DNA from: Oscillospiraceae bacterium
Lineage (GTDB): Bacteria; Bacillota; Clostridia; Oscillospirales; Oscillospiraceae
Assembly (NCBI GenBank): GCA_017444665.1
Contig: JAFSWC010000022.1
Span: forward strand, 1-33,982
DNA: 33,982 nt
Direction: 5' to 3'
Every line of letters starts with the position of its first letter. The stretch's first letter is position 1. The notes beneath the pieces are model-generated. The model worked only from the letters and a program-made list of their open reading frames with translations. It was not told the DNA's origin and did no database searches. Shown piece after piece: positions 25,037-33,982 of the stretch. Position numbers and translations under genes: made by a program.

Positions 25037-25065
25037 TTGCGCGCGGAGGCGGAATGTGCTATGCT
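25037..25065 (+). promoter_or_regulatory. Possible promoter of the HTH/lysine-rich protein gene
   Basis: TTGCGC (25037-25042) and TATGCT (25060-25065), 17 bases apart, beginning only 4 bases from the divergent promoter's -35 box. It is weaker than the minus-strand one. Confidence 0.5.
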
Positions 25066-25109
25066 GTTTTCAACGGAAAAACACATAAAACGGAAAGGAT
25101 CTGAAGAAT

Positions 25110-25667
25110 ATGGCAAAGAAAGTCGGAACGCTTATCAAGGAAGCGCGCACGGCCGCGGGGATGACCCAGGAGCAGCTTGCACGCAAGATCAAAGGCTTGT
25201 CCGCGGGCGAGCTTGCCAAGGCCGAAAGCGGCGAGACCGAGCTGACCCAGGCTCTTTTGAAGGAGATCGCCAAGGCCACCGGCGTGACCCAGTCCTCGCT
25301 TTTAAGCGCGGCCAAGACCGCCTCGGCCAAAAAGACGACCGCCGCTTCCAGGACCGCGACCGCGAAAAAGACGACGACCGCCGCGTCCAAGACTTCGACC
25401 GCCAAGAAGGCGAGCACCGCGAAAAAGACCGCCTCCAAGGACGCCGACACGCTGACGGCGGCGGAGAAAAAGCTGGTTGAGGCCTACCGCGCGGCCTCGT
25501 CCGACGCGAAGAAGAACGCGCTGAAGATCCTCAAGGGCGAGGATCTGGACATGGCCGAGATCATGAAGCTCTTAAAGCTCGACAGCAAGCTGGAAAATCT
25601 CGGCAGCGGCGGGATCCTCGGCGGGCTGAAGGAAGGCCTGATCGACGGTCTGCTCGGAAAGAAATAA
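25110..25667 (+). CDS. XRE-like helix-turn-helix protein with histone-like lysine/alanine repeat linker
   Basis: A 185-residue basic protein in three parts. Residues 1-66 form a degenerate XRE-type helix-turn-helix (VGTLIKEARTAAGMTQEQLA, then ELTQALLKEIAKATGVTQSS). Residues 67-112 are a low-complexity chain of A, K, T and S built from repeated TAKKTT/SAKKT-like units, similar to histone H1 tails and bacterial nucleoid proteins. Residues 113-185 form a helical domain (TLTAAEKKLVEAYRAASSDA, LKILKGEDLDMAEIMKLLKL) ending in a glycine-rich tail (GSGGILGGLKEGLIDGLLGK). A DNA-binding, possibly nucleoid-associated role is inferred. The ATG has GAAAGGAT at usable spacing; a terminator follows directly. 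Confidence 0.8.
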   Translation: MAKKVGTLIKEARTAAGMTQEQLARKIKGLSAGELAKAESGETELTQALLKEIAKATGVTQSSLLSAAKTASAKKTTAASRTATAKKTTTAASKTSTAKKASTAKKTASKDADTLTAAEKKLVEAYRAASSDAKKNALKILKGEDLDMAEIMKLLKLDSKLENLGSGGILGGLKEGLIDGLLGKK

Positions 25668-25672
25668 GAAAG

Positions 25673-25701
25673 AAAAATCCACCCGGAAGGGTGGATTTTT
25701 T
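25673..25701. terminator. Bidirectional terminator
   Basis: A 12-bp stem (25673-25684 with 25689-25700), GGAA loop and T tract; it lies between two convergent genes that end at 25667 and 25704. Confidence 0.9.
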
Positions 25702-25703
25702 GT

Positions 25704-26750
25704 TTACGAAAACACGCGCGCGATCTCCTTCGCCGTCAGCGCGTCGAGCGCGGCAAAGTCCATATACGGCCGATAGACCGCCTCCAGCTCATCGTGCAGC
25801 GCCTTGGCCTCGCGCAGCGTTTCGCAGCCCGCGTGCACATAGCGCGCCCCCTCCCGTCTTGCCGCGCGCACGGCGCGGCGCCGCTCCTTGACCGCGGCCA
25901 TATCTCCCCACAGCCGGTCAAGCGGGATGCGCCGCACATTTTCATAGGCGCTTTGCGGCTTTGCACGTACAAAAGCGGCCGACACGTCCGACAGGATCAG
26001 CGCATCCGGCGTCCGCCCGTCGAAGGGGGAGAGACACAGCACCGCGTCGTGGCCGCGGGAAAGCGCCGCTTCACACGCCTCGTGCAGCGCTCCCGCGGCA
26101 AGACCGCAGCCGTCCTCACAGAGATAGACGAGTTTACATAATTCAAGACAGCTTCGATCCTCCACGATGCCCTCGCAGCTGACGGCTCCGCAAAAGCGGC
26201 GGCGCAGGCGCGGCTTTTCTCCGGCCGTGAGACGCGCGACCAGCTCGCACAGCGCCGCCCCGGCGCGCGCAGCTTCTTTTGCGCCGGACTCCTGCGGGAA
26301 AAAGGCCCGCTCCGCGCTCTCCGCCGCGGCAAGCAGAGCATAGGCGCGTCCGTACTTCTGCTTATAGGCGGCGGTCAGGGCGCGCGCACGTTCGCGGTCG
26401 GCAGGGGAGAGCGGCGTGCGGCAGAACTGTCCAAGATTCACATAATCACTATTGACGCCGAAGATCCCCGGCTCGGCGGCATGCGGCGCCGTGCCGTCGC
26501 ACCAGCCCAGCCCAAGCGCGGGCAGGTAGACGCCGTCAAGCGAGGCCGGGTCGCCCGAGCAGCGGACGTATTCCACGTCCATGGCGCGCCTTGCGGCTTC
26601 GCGGCCGATCGCGCGCATAAAACCGGACTTGCCGGTGCCAGGCCCGCCCTTGACGATGCGGAGATAATCCCCTTCGCCCCGGCAGAAGCCGTCGTAGAGA
26701 GAGACAAAGCCGTCGGCGGCGTTCGCCCCGAGAAAATAGCTGATTTCCAT
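25704..26750 (-). CDS. Uncharacterised P-loop ATPase-type protein
   Basis: A 348-residue soluble protein with a clear Walker A motif, KGGPGTGKSGFMRAIG (P-loop at residues 35-42), preceded by YFLGANAADGFVSLYDGF. The following VEYVRCSGDPASLDGVYLPALG, DGTAPHAAEPGIFG and YVNLGQFC segments recur in a family of uncharacterised Firmicutes ATPases that I recall by pattern. Relatives, as I recall, have two ATPase-like halves; here only the first half has a P-loop, and the second (SRGHDAVLCLSPFDG, ALILSDVSAAFV) looks degenerate. The ATG at 26750 is chosen because it begins MEISYFLGAN as in the family; upstream in-frame codons enter the promoter region of the next gene. Function unknown. Confidence 0.8.
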   Translation of the reverse strand: MEISYFLGANAADGFVSLYDGFCRGEGDYLRIVKGGPGTGKSGFMRAIGREAARRAMDVEYVRCSGDPASLDGVYLPALGLGWCDGTAPHAAEPGIFGVNSDYVNLGQFCRTPLSPADRERARALTAAYKQKYGRAYALLAAAESAERAFFPQESGAKEAARAGAALCELVARLTAGEKPRLRRRFCGAVSCEGIVEDRSCLELCKLVYLCEDGCGLAAGALHEACEAALSRGHDAVLCLSPFDGRTPDALILSDVSAAFVRAKPQSAYENVRRIPLDRLWGDMAAVKERRRAVRAARREGARYVHAGCETLREAKALHDELEAVYRPYMDFAALDALTAKEIARVFS

Positions 26751-26816
26751 ATTAGCCCCCATTCCTGTGATCCGGTGTTTGCTGACTGTATATAGTATAT
26801 CCGCCTTCCCGCGCGA

Positions 26817-26845
26817 TTGACACCGAAAGCTGCGGCGGGTATAAT
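26817..26845 (+). promoter_or_regulatory. Perfect consensus sigma-A promoter of the HAD gene
   Basis: TTGACA (26817-26822), 17-base spacer, TATAAT (26840-26845): all 12 consensus bases match, 26 bases ahead of ATG 26872. Confidence 0.9.
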
Positions 26846-26871
26846 GGCGAAAAAAGCAACGGAGAGGCAGC

Positions 26872-29078
<2,207 letters not shown>

Positions 29079-29082
29079 GAAG

Positions 29083-29121
29083 CGGGGCTGTGAAAAGCAT
29101 GCTTTTCACAGCCCCGTTTTT
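29083..29121 (+). terminator. Terminator after guaB
   Basis: A 15-bp perfect stem (29083-29097 with 29102-29116), 4-base loop, then TTTTT, 4 bases past the stop codon. It shares the GCTGTGAAAA stem core with the terminator after polC. Confidence 0.92.
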
Positions 29122-29153
29122 GTCGTCTGTGCCAAAAAAGGGGAGAGAGTATC

Positions 29154-30428
29154 ATGAAGAAAACCGACGTCTGCTATTCCGCCTTCCTGCAGATCCTGCG
29201 CGAAGAGCTCGTCCCGGCCATGGGCTGTACCGAGCCGATCGCGGTCGCCTATGCCGCCGCAAAGGCGCGGCAGGTGCTGGGCGCGCTGCCGGAACGGATG
29301 GAAGTCGCCGTCAGCGGCAACATCATCAAAAACGTCAAAAGCGTCGTCGTGCCGAACACGCTCGGCATGAAGGGCATCGCGGCCGCCGCGGCCGCGGGTG
29401 CGGCGCGGGGCGACGCGGAGGCCGAGCTGGAAGTGCTTGCCCATCTGACCGCGGAGGACGCCGCGGCCGTCGGCGCGTATCTGGAAAAAACGTCGATCGA
29501 AGTGCGGCACGCCGACACGCCCCACATTTTTGACATCGACCTCACGGCGTATGCCGGAGAGGACAGCGCAGAGGTGCGCATCACGGACTATCACACCAAC
29601 ATCGTTCTGATCCGCCGCTGCGGCGAAACGCTGCTGGAAAAGCAACAGACTGCGGCCGGGGAGGAGACGCTGACCGACCGCTCGTGTCTGAGTGTGGAAA
29701 GGATTGTGGCCTTTGCCGACTGCGTGGCGATCGAGGACGTGCGGGAGATCCTCACGCGTCAGATCGAATACAACATGGCCATTGCGGAGGAAGGGCTGAA
29801 AAACAGCTACGGAGCGAACATCGGCAAGACGCTGCTGCACGGGCATGAGAACGATCTCAGTTATATGCTGCGTGCCTGGGCGGCCGCGGGCAGCGACGCG
29901 CGCATGAACGGCTGCGAAATGCCGGTCGTCATCAACTCCGGCAGCGGCAATCAGGGCATCACGACGTCTGTGCCCGTGATCGTATTTGCGCGCGAGCGGG
30001 GCGCAAGCGAGGAAGAGCTACTGCGCGCGCTGACGCTGTCCAACCTGATCACGATCCATCTCAAAACCGGCATCGGGCGGCTTTCTGCTTACTGCGGCGC
30101 GGTCAGCGCCGGAGCGGGCGCGGCCTCCGGCATCGCGTATCTGCAGGGCGGCCGCTTTGAGACGATCGCCCATGTGATCGTCAACACCGTGGCCGTCACC
30201 TCCGGCATCGTCTGCGACGGGGCCAAGGCCAGCTGCGCGGCCAAGATCGCCGCGGCGGTGGACGCGGGACTGCTGGGGCTTGCGATGGTGCGCGACGGAA
30301 ACGAGTTTTACGGCGGCGACGGTATCGTGAAAAAAGGCGTGGAAAACACGATCGCCATCGTCGGCCGCCTTGCGCGCAACGGCATGCTGGAAACGGACAA
30401 AGAGATCATCCGCCTGATGCTGGAATGA
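29154..30428 (+). CDS. L-cysteine desulfidase / serine dehydratase-alpha family (UPF0597, CyuA-like)
   Basis: A cytosolic protein of the UPF0597 family (E. coli YhaM/CyuA), for which cysteine breakdown to pyruvate, sulfide and ammonia has been proposed. The 424-residue protein has EELVPAMGCTEPIAVAYAAA, VSGNIIKNVKSVVVPNTLGM, MPVVINSGSGNQGITTSVP, the Fe-S-type cysteine regions SAYCGAVSAGAGAASGIAYL and TSGIVCDGAKASCAAKIAAA, and the closing FYGGDGIVKKGVENTI. It is distantly related to SdaAA at the left of the window. ATG 29154 has GGGGAGAGAG upstream. It lies alone between two transcription signals. The reaction in this organism is not certain. Confidence 0.9.
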   Translation: MKKTDVCYSAFLQILREELVPAMGCTEPIAVAYAAAKARQVLGALPERMEVAVSGNIIKNVKSVVVPNTLGMKGIAAAAAAGAARGDAEAELEVLAHLTAEDAAAVGAYLEKTSIEVRHADTPHIFDIDLTAYAGEDSAEVRITDYHTNIVLIRRCGETLLEKQQTAAGEETLTDRSCLSVERIVAFADCVAIEDVREILTRQIEYNMAIAEEGLKNSYGANIGKTLLHGHENDLSYMLRAWAAAGSDARMNGCEMPVVINSGSGNQGITTSVPVIVFARERGASEEELLRALTLSNLITIHLKTGIGRLSAYCGAVSAGAGAASGIAYLQGGRFETIAHVIVNTVAVTSGIVCDGAKASCAAKIAAAVDAGLLGLAMVRDGNEFYGGDGIVKKGVENTIAIVGRLARNGMLETDKEIIRLMLE

Positions 30429-30436
30429 CGGAAGCA

Positions 30437-30466
30437 TTGACAGCGATCGGGATTTTCCGCTATACT
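30437..30466 (+). promoter_or_regulatory. Promoter of the carboxylesterase gene
   Basis: TTGACA (30437-30442) and TATACT (30461-30466), spacer 18 bases, about 50 bases before the start. Confidence 0.75.
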
Positions 30467-30518
30467 TGTAGAAGTTTCCGATGGAAACAATCTGCGTAAT
30501 GGAGACGAGGGAACGACC

Positions 30519-32291
30519 TTGAAGAGGAGAAGTATGGGATTTTATATCGGCGCGTTCATTCTGTTTCTGCTGATGCTTGCGGTGCTGGAACTGAATCAGA
30601 ATACGCTTTTGGGCTTCGTGCTGCTGATCGCGGTCTCGGCGCTGTTCGTCTTTCTGCGCTGCCGGGCCGCGAACGGCGGGCTGCGCTTTCTCTGCTGGCT
30701 GGGGTGGATCGCGCTCTTTGCGCTCATCCTCTTCGCCACCTGGCCGCCCGTCAGGGCCGTCCCGGCGGTGGAAGGGGAAAGCGCCGGCGCGACTGAGATC
30801 GTCACGCTCAGATCCGGACAGGTGCAGGGCGTGCTGACCGGCGACGGCGCGGTCGAGGTCTTTACCGGCATCCCCTATGCCGCCCCGCCCGTGGGTGAGC
30901 TGCGCTGGCGCGAGCCGCAGGATGCGGAAGTCTGGGACGGCGTGCGCGTCTGCGATCACTTTGCACCGATGAGCATGCAGCCAACCAATTTGCCGATCTA
31001 CGACTCTCTGGCTCAGATCATCGGCTACCACGACTATAAGATCTCTCTCACGGACAACAGCCGCGCCCCGGTCAGCGAGGACGCGCTGTATCTCAACGTC
31101 TTCAGGCCCGCCGGCGCGGACGGGGGACTGCCTGTGTACGTCTACGTCCACGGCGGCTCGCTGCAGACGGGACAGCCCTGGTACGCCGATTATCGGGGCG
31201 AAAATCTGGCGCGCGAGGGCGCGGTCTATGTCAATTTCGCCTATCGTCTGGGCGTGTTCGGGTATCTTGCCGACAGCGAGCTGGCCGACGAATCTCCGAA
31301 CGGCACGACGGGCAACTACGGTCTGCTCGATCAGATCAAGGCGCTCGAGTGGGTGCGGGACAATATCGCCGCGTTCGGCGGCGACCCCGATAACGTCACG
31401 CTTGCGGGCGAGTCGGCCGGCGCGGCTTCGGTCAGCGCGCTGTGCACCTCGCCGCTCAGCCGCGGACTGTTCCGGCGCGTGATCCTGGAGAGCTCCACCG
31501 TCGCCTCGATCAAGCCGCCGCACTCCTTCCGCCTGCTCGACGAGGCGCTGGCAAGCGGCAAAGAACTCAAGGCGCGCTATGGCGCGTCGTCGATCGGCGA
31601 GCTGCGTTCCATCCCTGCCGAAAAGCTGGTGGGCGAGGCGGAAACGCAGCACCACATGACAGTGGACGGCTATGCCCTTACCGAGACGCCCTATGAATCC
31701 TACCGCAGGGGCGTCCACAACGAGCAGGCGATCCTGCACGGCTACAACAGCCGGGAGAGCGGCCCCTTTATCCTCTTCTCCCAGGCGAGCATGAAGGACT
31801 ATGAGCAGCGCATCCGCCGCTATTTCGGCGAACACGCCGACGAGGTGCTGGCGCTCTATCCCGCCGCGACGGACGCCGAGGCCAAAGCGTACTGGGCGGA
31901 GATCTACGGCGCGATCTTCTTTGATTATTCGCACTACTGTCTCAACCGGCTGGCTGTGGAAAACGGTATCCCGGCCTGGGAGTATTATTTTTCCAAAGAA
32001 AACGGCCGTCTCGGCCCCTGGCACAGCGGCGAGATGATCTACTGCTACGGCAACGTCCCGACGAATTCCAAGCTGTTCGACGCGCGCGACCGCGAGCTGA
32101 GCGGGCAGATCCTCCGCTATTTTGCAAACTTCACCAAAACCGGCGACCCCAACGGCGACGGTCTTCCGCTCTGGGAGCGGAACGAGGGCTCATCGCGGCT
32201 GATGGAGTTCGGCGACGAGACCGAAATGATCGACGAGCGGGAGCATGCGCTTTTCGCCGTGCTCGACGCGATGCAGGGCTGGACGGATTGA
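30519..32291 (+). CDS. Membrane-anchored type B carboxylesterase
   Basis: An alpha/beta-hydrolase of the carboxylesterase/para-nitrobenzyl esterase family. The 590-residue protein begins with about three hydrophobic segments (residues 8-75) separated by an RCRAANGG loop, so the enzyme is held in the membrane, with the catalytic part probably outside. The fold starts at EVFTGIPYAAPPVGELRW and shows SEDALYLNVFRP, VYVHGGSLQTG (oxyanion hole), the nucleophile in GESAGAAS (Ser299) and the catalytic His in PWHSGEM (His502). The start is uncertain: TTG 30519 has GAGGG 7 bases upstream, while ATG 30534 has AGGAG only 4 bases away; TTG keeps the basic KRR ahead of the first helix. Most family members have a cleaved signal or none, so the anchor is unusual. 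Confidence 0.88.
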   Translation: MKRRSMGFYIGAFILFLLMLAVLELNQNTLLGFVLLIAVSALFVFLRCRAANGGLRFLCWLGWIALFALILFATWPPVRAVPAVEGESAGATEIVTLRSGQVQGVLTGDGAVEVFTGIPYAAPPVGELRWREPQDAEVWDGVRVCDHFAPMSMQPTNLPIYDSLAQIIGYHDYKISLTDNSRAPVSEDALYLNVFRPAGADGGLPVYVYVHGGSLQTGQPWYADYRGENLAREGAVYVNFAYRLGVFGYLADSELADESPNGTTGNYGLLDQIKALEWVRDNIAAFGGDPDNVTLAGESAGAASVSALCTSPLSRGLFRRVILESSTVASIKPPHSFRLLDEALASGKELKARYGASSIGELRSIPAEKLVGEAETQHHMTVDGYALTETPYESYRRGVHNEQAILHGYNSRESGPFILFSQASMKDYEQRIRRYFGEHADEVLALYPAATDAEAKAYWAEIYGAIFFDYSHYCLNRLAVENGIPAWEYYFSKENGRLGPWHSGEMIYCYGNVPTNSKLFDARDRELSGQILRYFANFTKTGDPNGDGLPLWERNEGSSRLMEFGDETEMIDEREHALFAVLDAMQGWTD

Positions 32292-32308
32292 CAGTTCCGT
32301 CTCGGCAG

Positions 32309-32350
32309 AAAAAACCGGCTGTGTGAAAGCTTCACACAGCCGGTTTTTTT
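32309..32350. terminator. Bidirectional terminator after the carboxylesterase
   Basis: A 19-bp perfect stem (32309-32327 with 32331-32349), 3-base loop, with long A and T tracts; shared with the convergent gene ending at 32358. Confidence 0.93.
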
Positions 32351-32357
32351 GGCCAAG

Positions 32358-33251
32358 TCAGTTCCCGAAGACCCAGAAGTGCGTCACGCCGAAGGCCTCG
32401 CGGATGAAGTAGTTGAGCATCACGAAGAAATAGCCCCACGGCGCGGCGACGCCCGCGGCGTCCGGCACGCCCAGCTTCTGCGCAAAGAGCTTGGCGCGGT
32501 AGAGATGATAGGCGCTTGAGACGATCGCGACCTTGCCCTGCGGCTCGCCTGAGCACTGGCGGATGATCGCAAAGGAGTTGAGCAGGTTTTCCTCGGTGGA
32601 GGTGGCCTTGTCCTCAATAAGGATGCGCGTGGGATCGACGCCGTGGGCGGTCATATAGTCATACATGGCCTGCCCCTCGGTCACGGTCTCACCCGGCCCC
32701 ATACCGCCGGATACGATCGCGATGCTGTCGGGGTAGCGGTCGAGATAGTCCATCGCGCCCTCCATCCGGCGCACAAGCGTCAGCGAGGGCTGGTCGCCGT
32801 AGACCGCCGCGCCCAGCACGATCAGATAATCGCGTCTGTCGTCGGCGTCGGTGCGTGCGCTGCGGATGATAAAGCTTTCGACAAAGCAGAAATAGGCAAG
32901 CCCCACGCAGGTGAGGATCACAACGATCTTCCACAGCACGGCGGGCAGAAAGTGATGCAGCACAACCAGCGCCGCGACAAACAGCAGCGCATAGCCCCAC
33001 CAGGCATAGCCCCGCGCGGCGAAGCGCATAAGAAGGGCAAGCGAGGCGAGCGCGGCGCTCAGCGCCGCCCAGTTCGGCCGCAGAAACACCGCGGCGACAA
33101 TGAGCAGCACAAGCGCCGCTCCCCCGACCAGATAGGGCCAAAAGCCCATAGCGTACCGCGCCATCCCAAACGCGACGGCGGAGAGGATCAGCGCGGCGGC
33201 CAGCAGCAGCCAGGCGATCAGCCGTTTTTTCGTGTTCTTCCCTTCAGCCAT
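32358..33251 (-). CDS. YdcF/SanA-like (DUF218) membrane protein
   Basis: A 297-residue protein with about five hydrophobic segments in the first 130 residues (KRLIAWLLLAAALILSAVAF, then PYLVGGAALVLLIVAAVFL, and others) followed by a DUF218 domain: DYLIVLGAAVYGDQPSLTLV, RMEGAMDYLDRYPDSIAIVS, GGMGPGETVTEGQAMYDYM, IEDKATSTEENLLNSFAII and VSSAYHLYRAKLFAQKLG. Members are linked to cell-envelope work, such as vancomycin sensitivity for SanA and polysaccharide or undecaprenyl metabolism, but the reaction is unclear. ATG 33251 with GGGAGGA upstream is chosen over the earlier ATG at 33272. It overlaps the ABC-F gene by 8 bases, so the two are coupled. Confidence 0.88.
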   Translation of the reverse strand: MAEGKNTKKRLIAWLLLAAALILSAVAFGMARYAMGFWPYLVGGAALVLLIVAAVFLRPNWAALSAALASLALLMRFAARGYAWWGYALLFVAALVVLHHFLPAVLWKIVVILTCVGLAYFCFVESFIIRSARTDADDRRDYLIVLGAAVYGDQPSLTLVRRMEGAMDYLDRYPDSIAIVSGGMGPGETVTEGQAMYDYMTAHGVDPTRILIEDKATSTEENLLNSFAIIRQCSGEPQGKVAIVSSAYHLYRAKLFAQKLGVPDAAGVAAPWGYFFVMLNYFIREAFGVTHFWVFGN

Positions 33252-33982
33252 TGAGTTCCTCCCATTTTTCATACAGCGCCATCAGCTTTTCGTCAAGCTC
33301 TTCCTTCTGCGCCGAAAGCTCCATCAGCTTCTGATAGTCGCTGGCGTTTTCCGCCTCCTCGCGCGTGAGGGCGGCAAGCTTTTCCTCCAGCGCGGCGATC
33401 TCCCGTTCGGTTTTGGCGATTTGCCTCTCGGCGTTCGCCGGACGGGGCTGGCGCGTGTCGCGCTTTTCCTTTTTCTCGGCCTTTTCGGCGTTTCTGCTGA
33501 AAACAGCCTGGCGCTCGCGCCACTGCCCGTATTCCTTCCAGCCGCCGCGAAAATCGGTGAAGCGTCCGTCCTCCAGCGTCCAGATGCGCGTGGCAAAGCG
33601 TTCGATGAAAAAGCGGTCATGCGAGACGAACAGCAGCGTCTGCTCGTAATCGGCCAGCGCGTCCTCGATCCATTCGCGGCTGGCGATGTCGAGGTGGTTG
33701 GTCGGCTCGTCCAGGATCAGCAAATTGATCTCGCCGCCCATCAGCATGCAAAGCCGAAGCCGGCTCTTTTCGCCGCCGGAGAGCGTCGCGACGGTTTTGA
33801 ACACGTCCTCGCCGCGAAAGCCGAAGGCGGCCAGACGGTCGCGCGCCTCCTGCGGCTGGATGCGGCATTCCCACAGCATCGTGTCGAGCATCGTGCGGCT
33901 TTCATCGGCGAAGCGCACGATCTGCGGCAGATAGGCCGTGCGGATCGCGGGGCCGCGGTAGATATAGCCCGCGTCGGGCGTC
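33244..33982 (-). CDS. ABC-F family ATPase, C-terminal part (5' end outside window)
   Basis: The frame is open to the window edge, so about 245 residues of the C-terminal end are visible. They include the second ATPase domain: Q-loop AYLPQIVRF, signature LSGGEKSRLRLCMLM, Walker B LLILDEPTNHLD, and the switch His in LFVSHDRFF. After it comes FRGGWKEYGQWRERQ and a long charged coiled coil (ERQIAKTEREIAALEEKLAA, ...SAQKEELDEKLMALYEKWEE), as in the Uup/YdiF group. ABC-F proteins bind the ribosome and affect translation or antibiotic protection, but the subgroup needs the missing N-terminus. Its stop overlaps the YdcF-like start. Confidence 0.92.
   Translation of the reverse strand, partial: TPDAGYIYRGPAIRTAYLPQIVRFADESRTMLDTMLWECRIQPQEARDRLAAFGFRGEDVFKTVATLSGGEKSRLRLCMLMGGEINLLILDEPTNHLDIASREWIEDALADYEQTLLFVSHDRFFIERFATRIWTLEDGRFTDFRGGWKEYGQWRERQAVFSRNAEKAEKKEKRDTRQPRPANAERQIAKTEREIAALEEKLAALTREEAENASDYQKLMELSAQKEELDEKLMALYEKWEELNG

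Noticed and set aside
25310-25440. A DNA tandem repeat or CRISPR-like array
   Set aside because: The repetition is at codon level in a lysine/alanine-rich protein linker; units are uneven and there are no spacers.
30018-32024. A 668-codon minus-strand frame opposite the desulfidase and carboxylesterase genes
   Set aside because: It spans a promoter and two real genes on the other strand; it is a shadow frame.

Overview
The window looks like a chromosomal segment of a spore-forming, strictly anaerobic Firmicute of class Clostridia, probably a GC-rich Oscillospiraceae-type gut bacterium. The evidence is pyruvate:ferredoxin oxidoreductase, an Fe-S type two-subunit L-serine dehydratase, PolC, the MEP isoprenoid enzymes Dxr and IspG, and the sporulation proteins SpoIIID, SpoIIGA and sigma-E. 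No taxonomic search was possible, so the lineage is inference. No rRNA, tRNA, CRISPR array or integrase was seen.

Layout. (1) 1-2545: the 3' part of nifJ and the sporulation regulator spoIIID, each followed by a strong hairpin terminator; spoIIID has a good sigma-E-like promoter. (2) 2550-5640, minus strand: an sdaAB-sdaAA-glycosyltransferase operon with a near-consensus promoter. (3) About 5725-10790: an AT-rich island unlike its GC-rich surroundings. It has its own promoter and holds short, mostly membrane or secreted proteins of unknown function, with several small or broken genes and a repeated 24-bp translation-start leader. (4) 10873-12520, minus strand: spoIIGA-sigE, with a candidate spoIIG-type promoter of 22-bp spacing. 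(5) 12642-23865, plus strand: an EamA transporter, a possible 157-bp MITE, then a housekeeping run pyrH-frr-uppS-alkD-like-dxr-rseP-ispG-polC, mostly joined by ATGA or TGATG overlaps. An AlkD-like gene sits where many Firmicutes carry cdsA. (6) 23942-33982: single genes and pairs separated by bidirectional terminators: a threonine-aldolase-type lyase, a lysine/alanine-rich HTH protein, a P-loop ATPase, a HAD phosphatase plus guaB, a cysteine desulfidase-type protein, a membrane-anchored carboxylesterase, and an ABC-F/YdcF pair.

Functional links. SpoIIGA should cleave the pro-sequence of sigma-E, and sigma-E should in turn transcribe spoIIID, so three steps of the mother-cell sporulation cascade are represented with their likely control sites. 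The polC run joins nucleotide supply (pyrH), ribosome recycling (frr), isoprenoid and undecaprenyl synthesis (dxr, ispG, uppS), membrane proteolysis (rseP) and replication (polC). The least explained part is the AT-rich island. Its mixture of unrelated small proteins, a frameshifted gene and remnants resembles a decayed accessory or immunity-gene locus, but no toxin is visible and the function is open.
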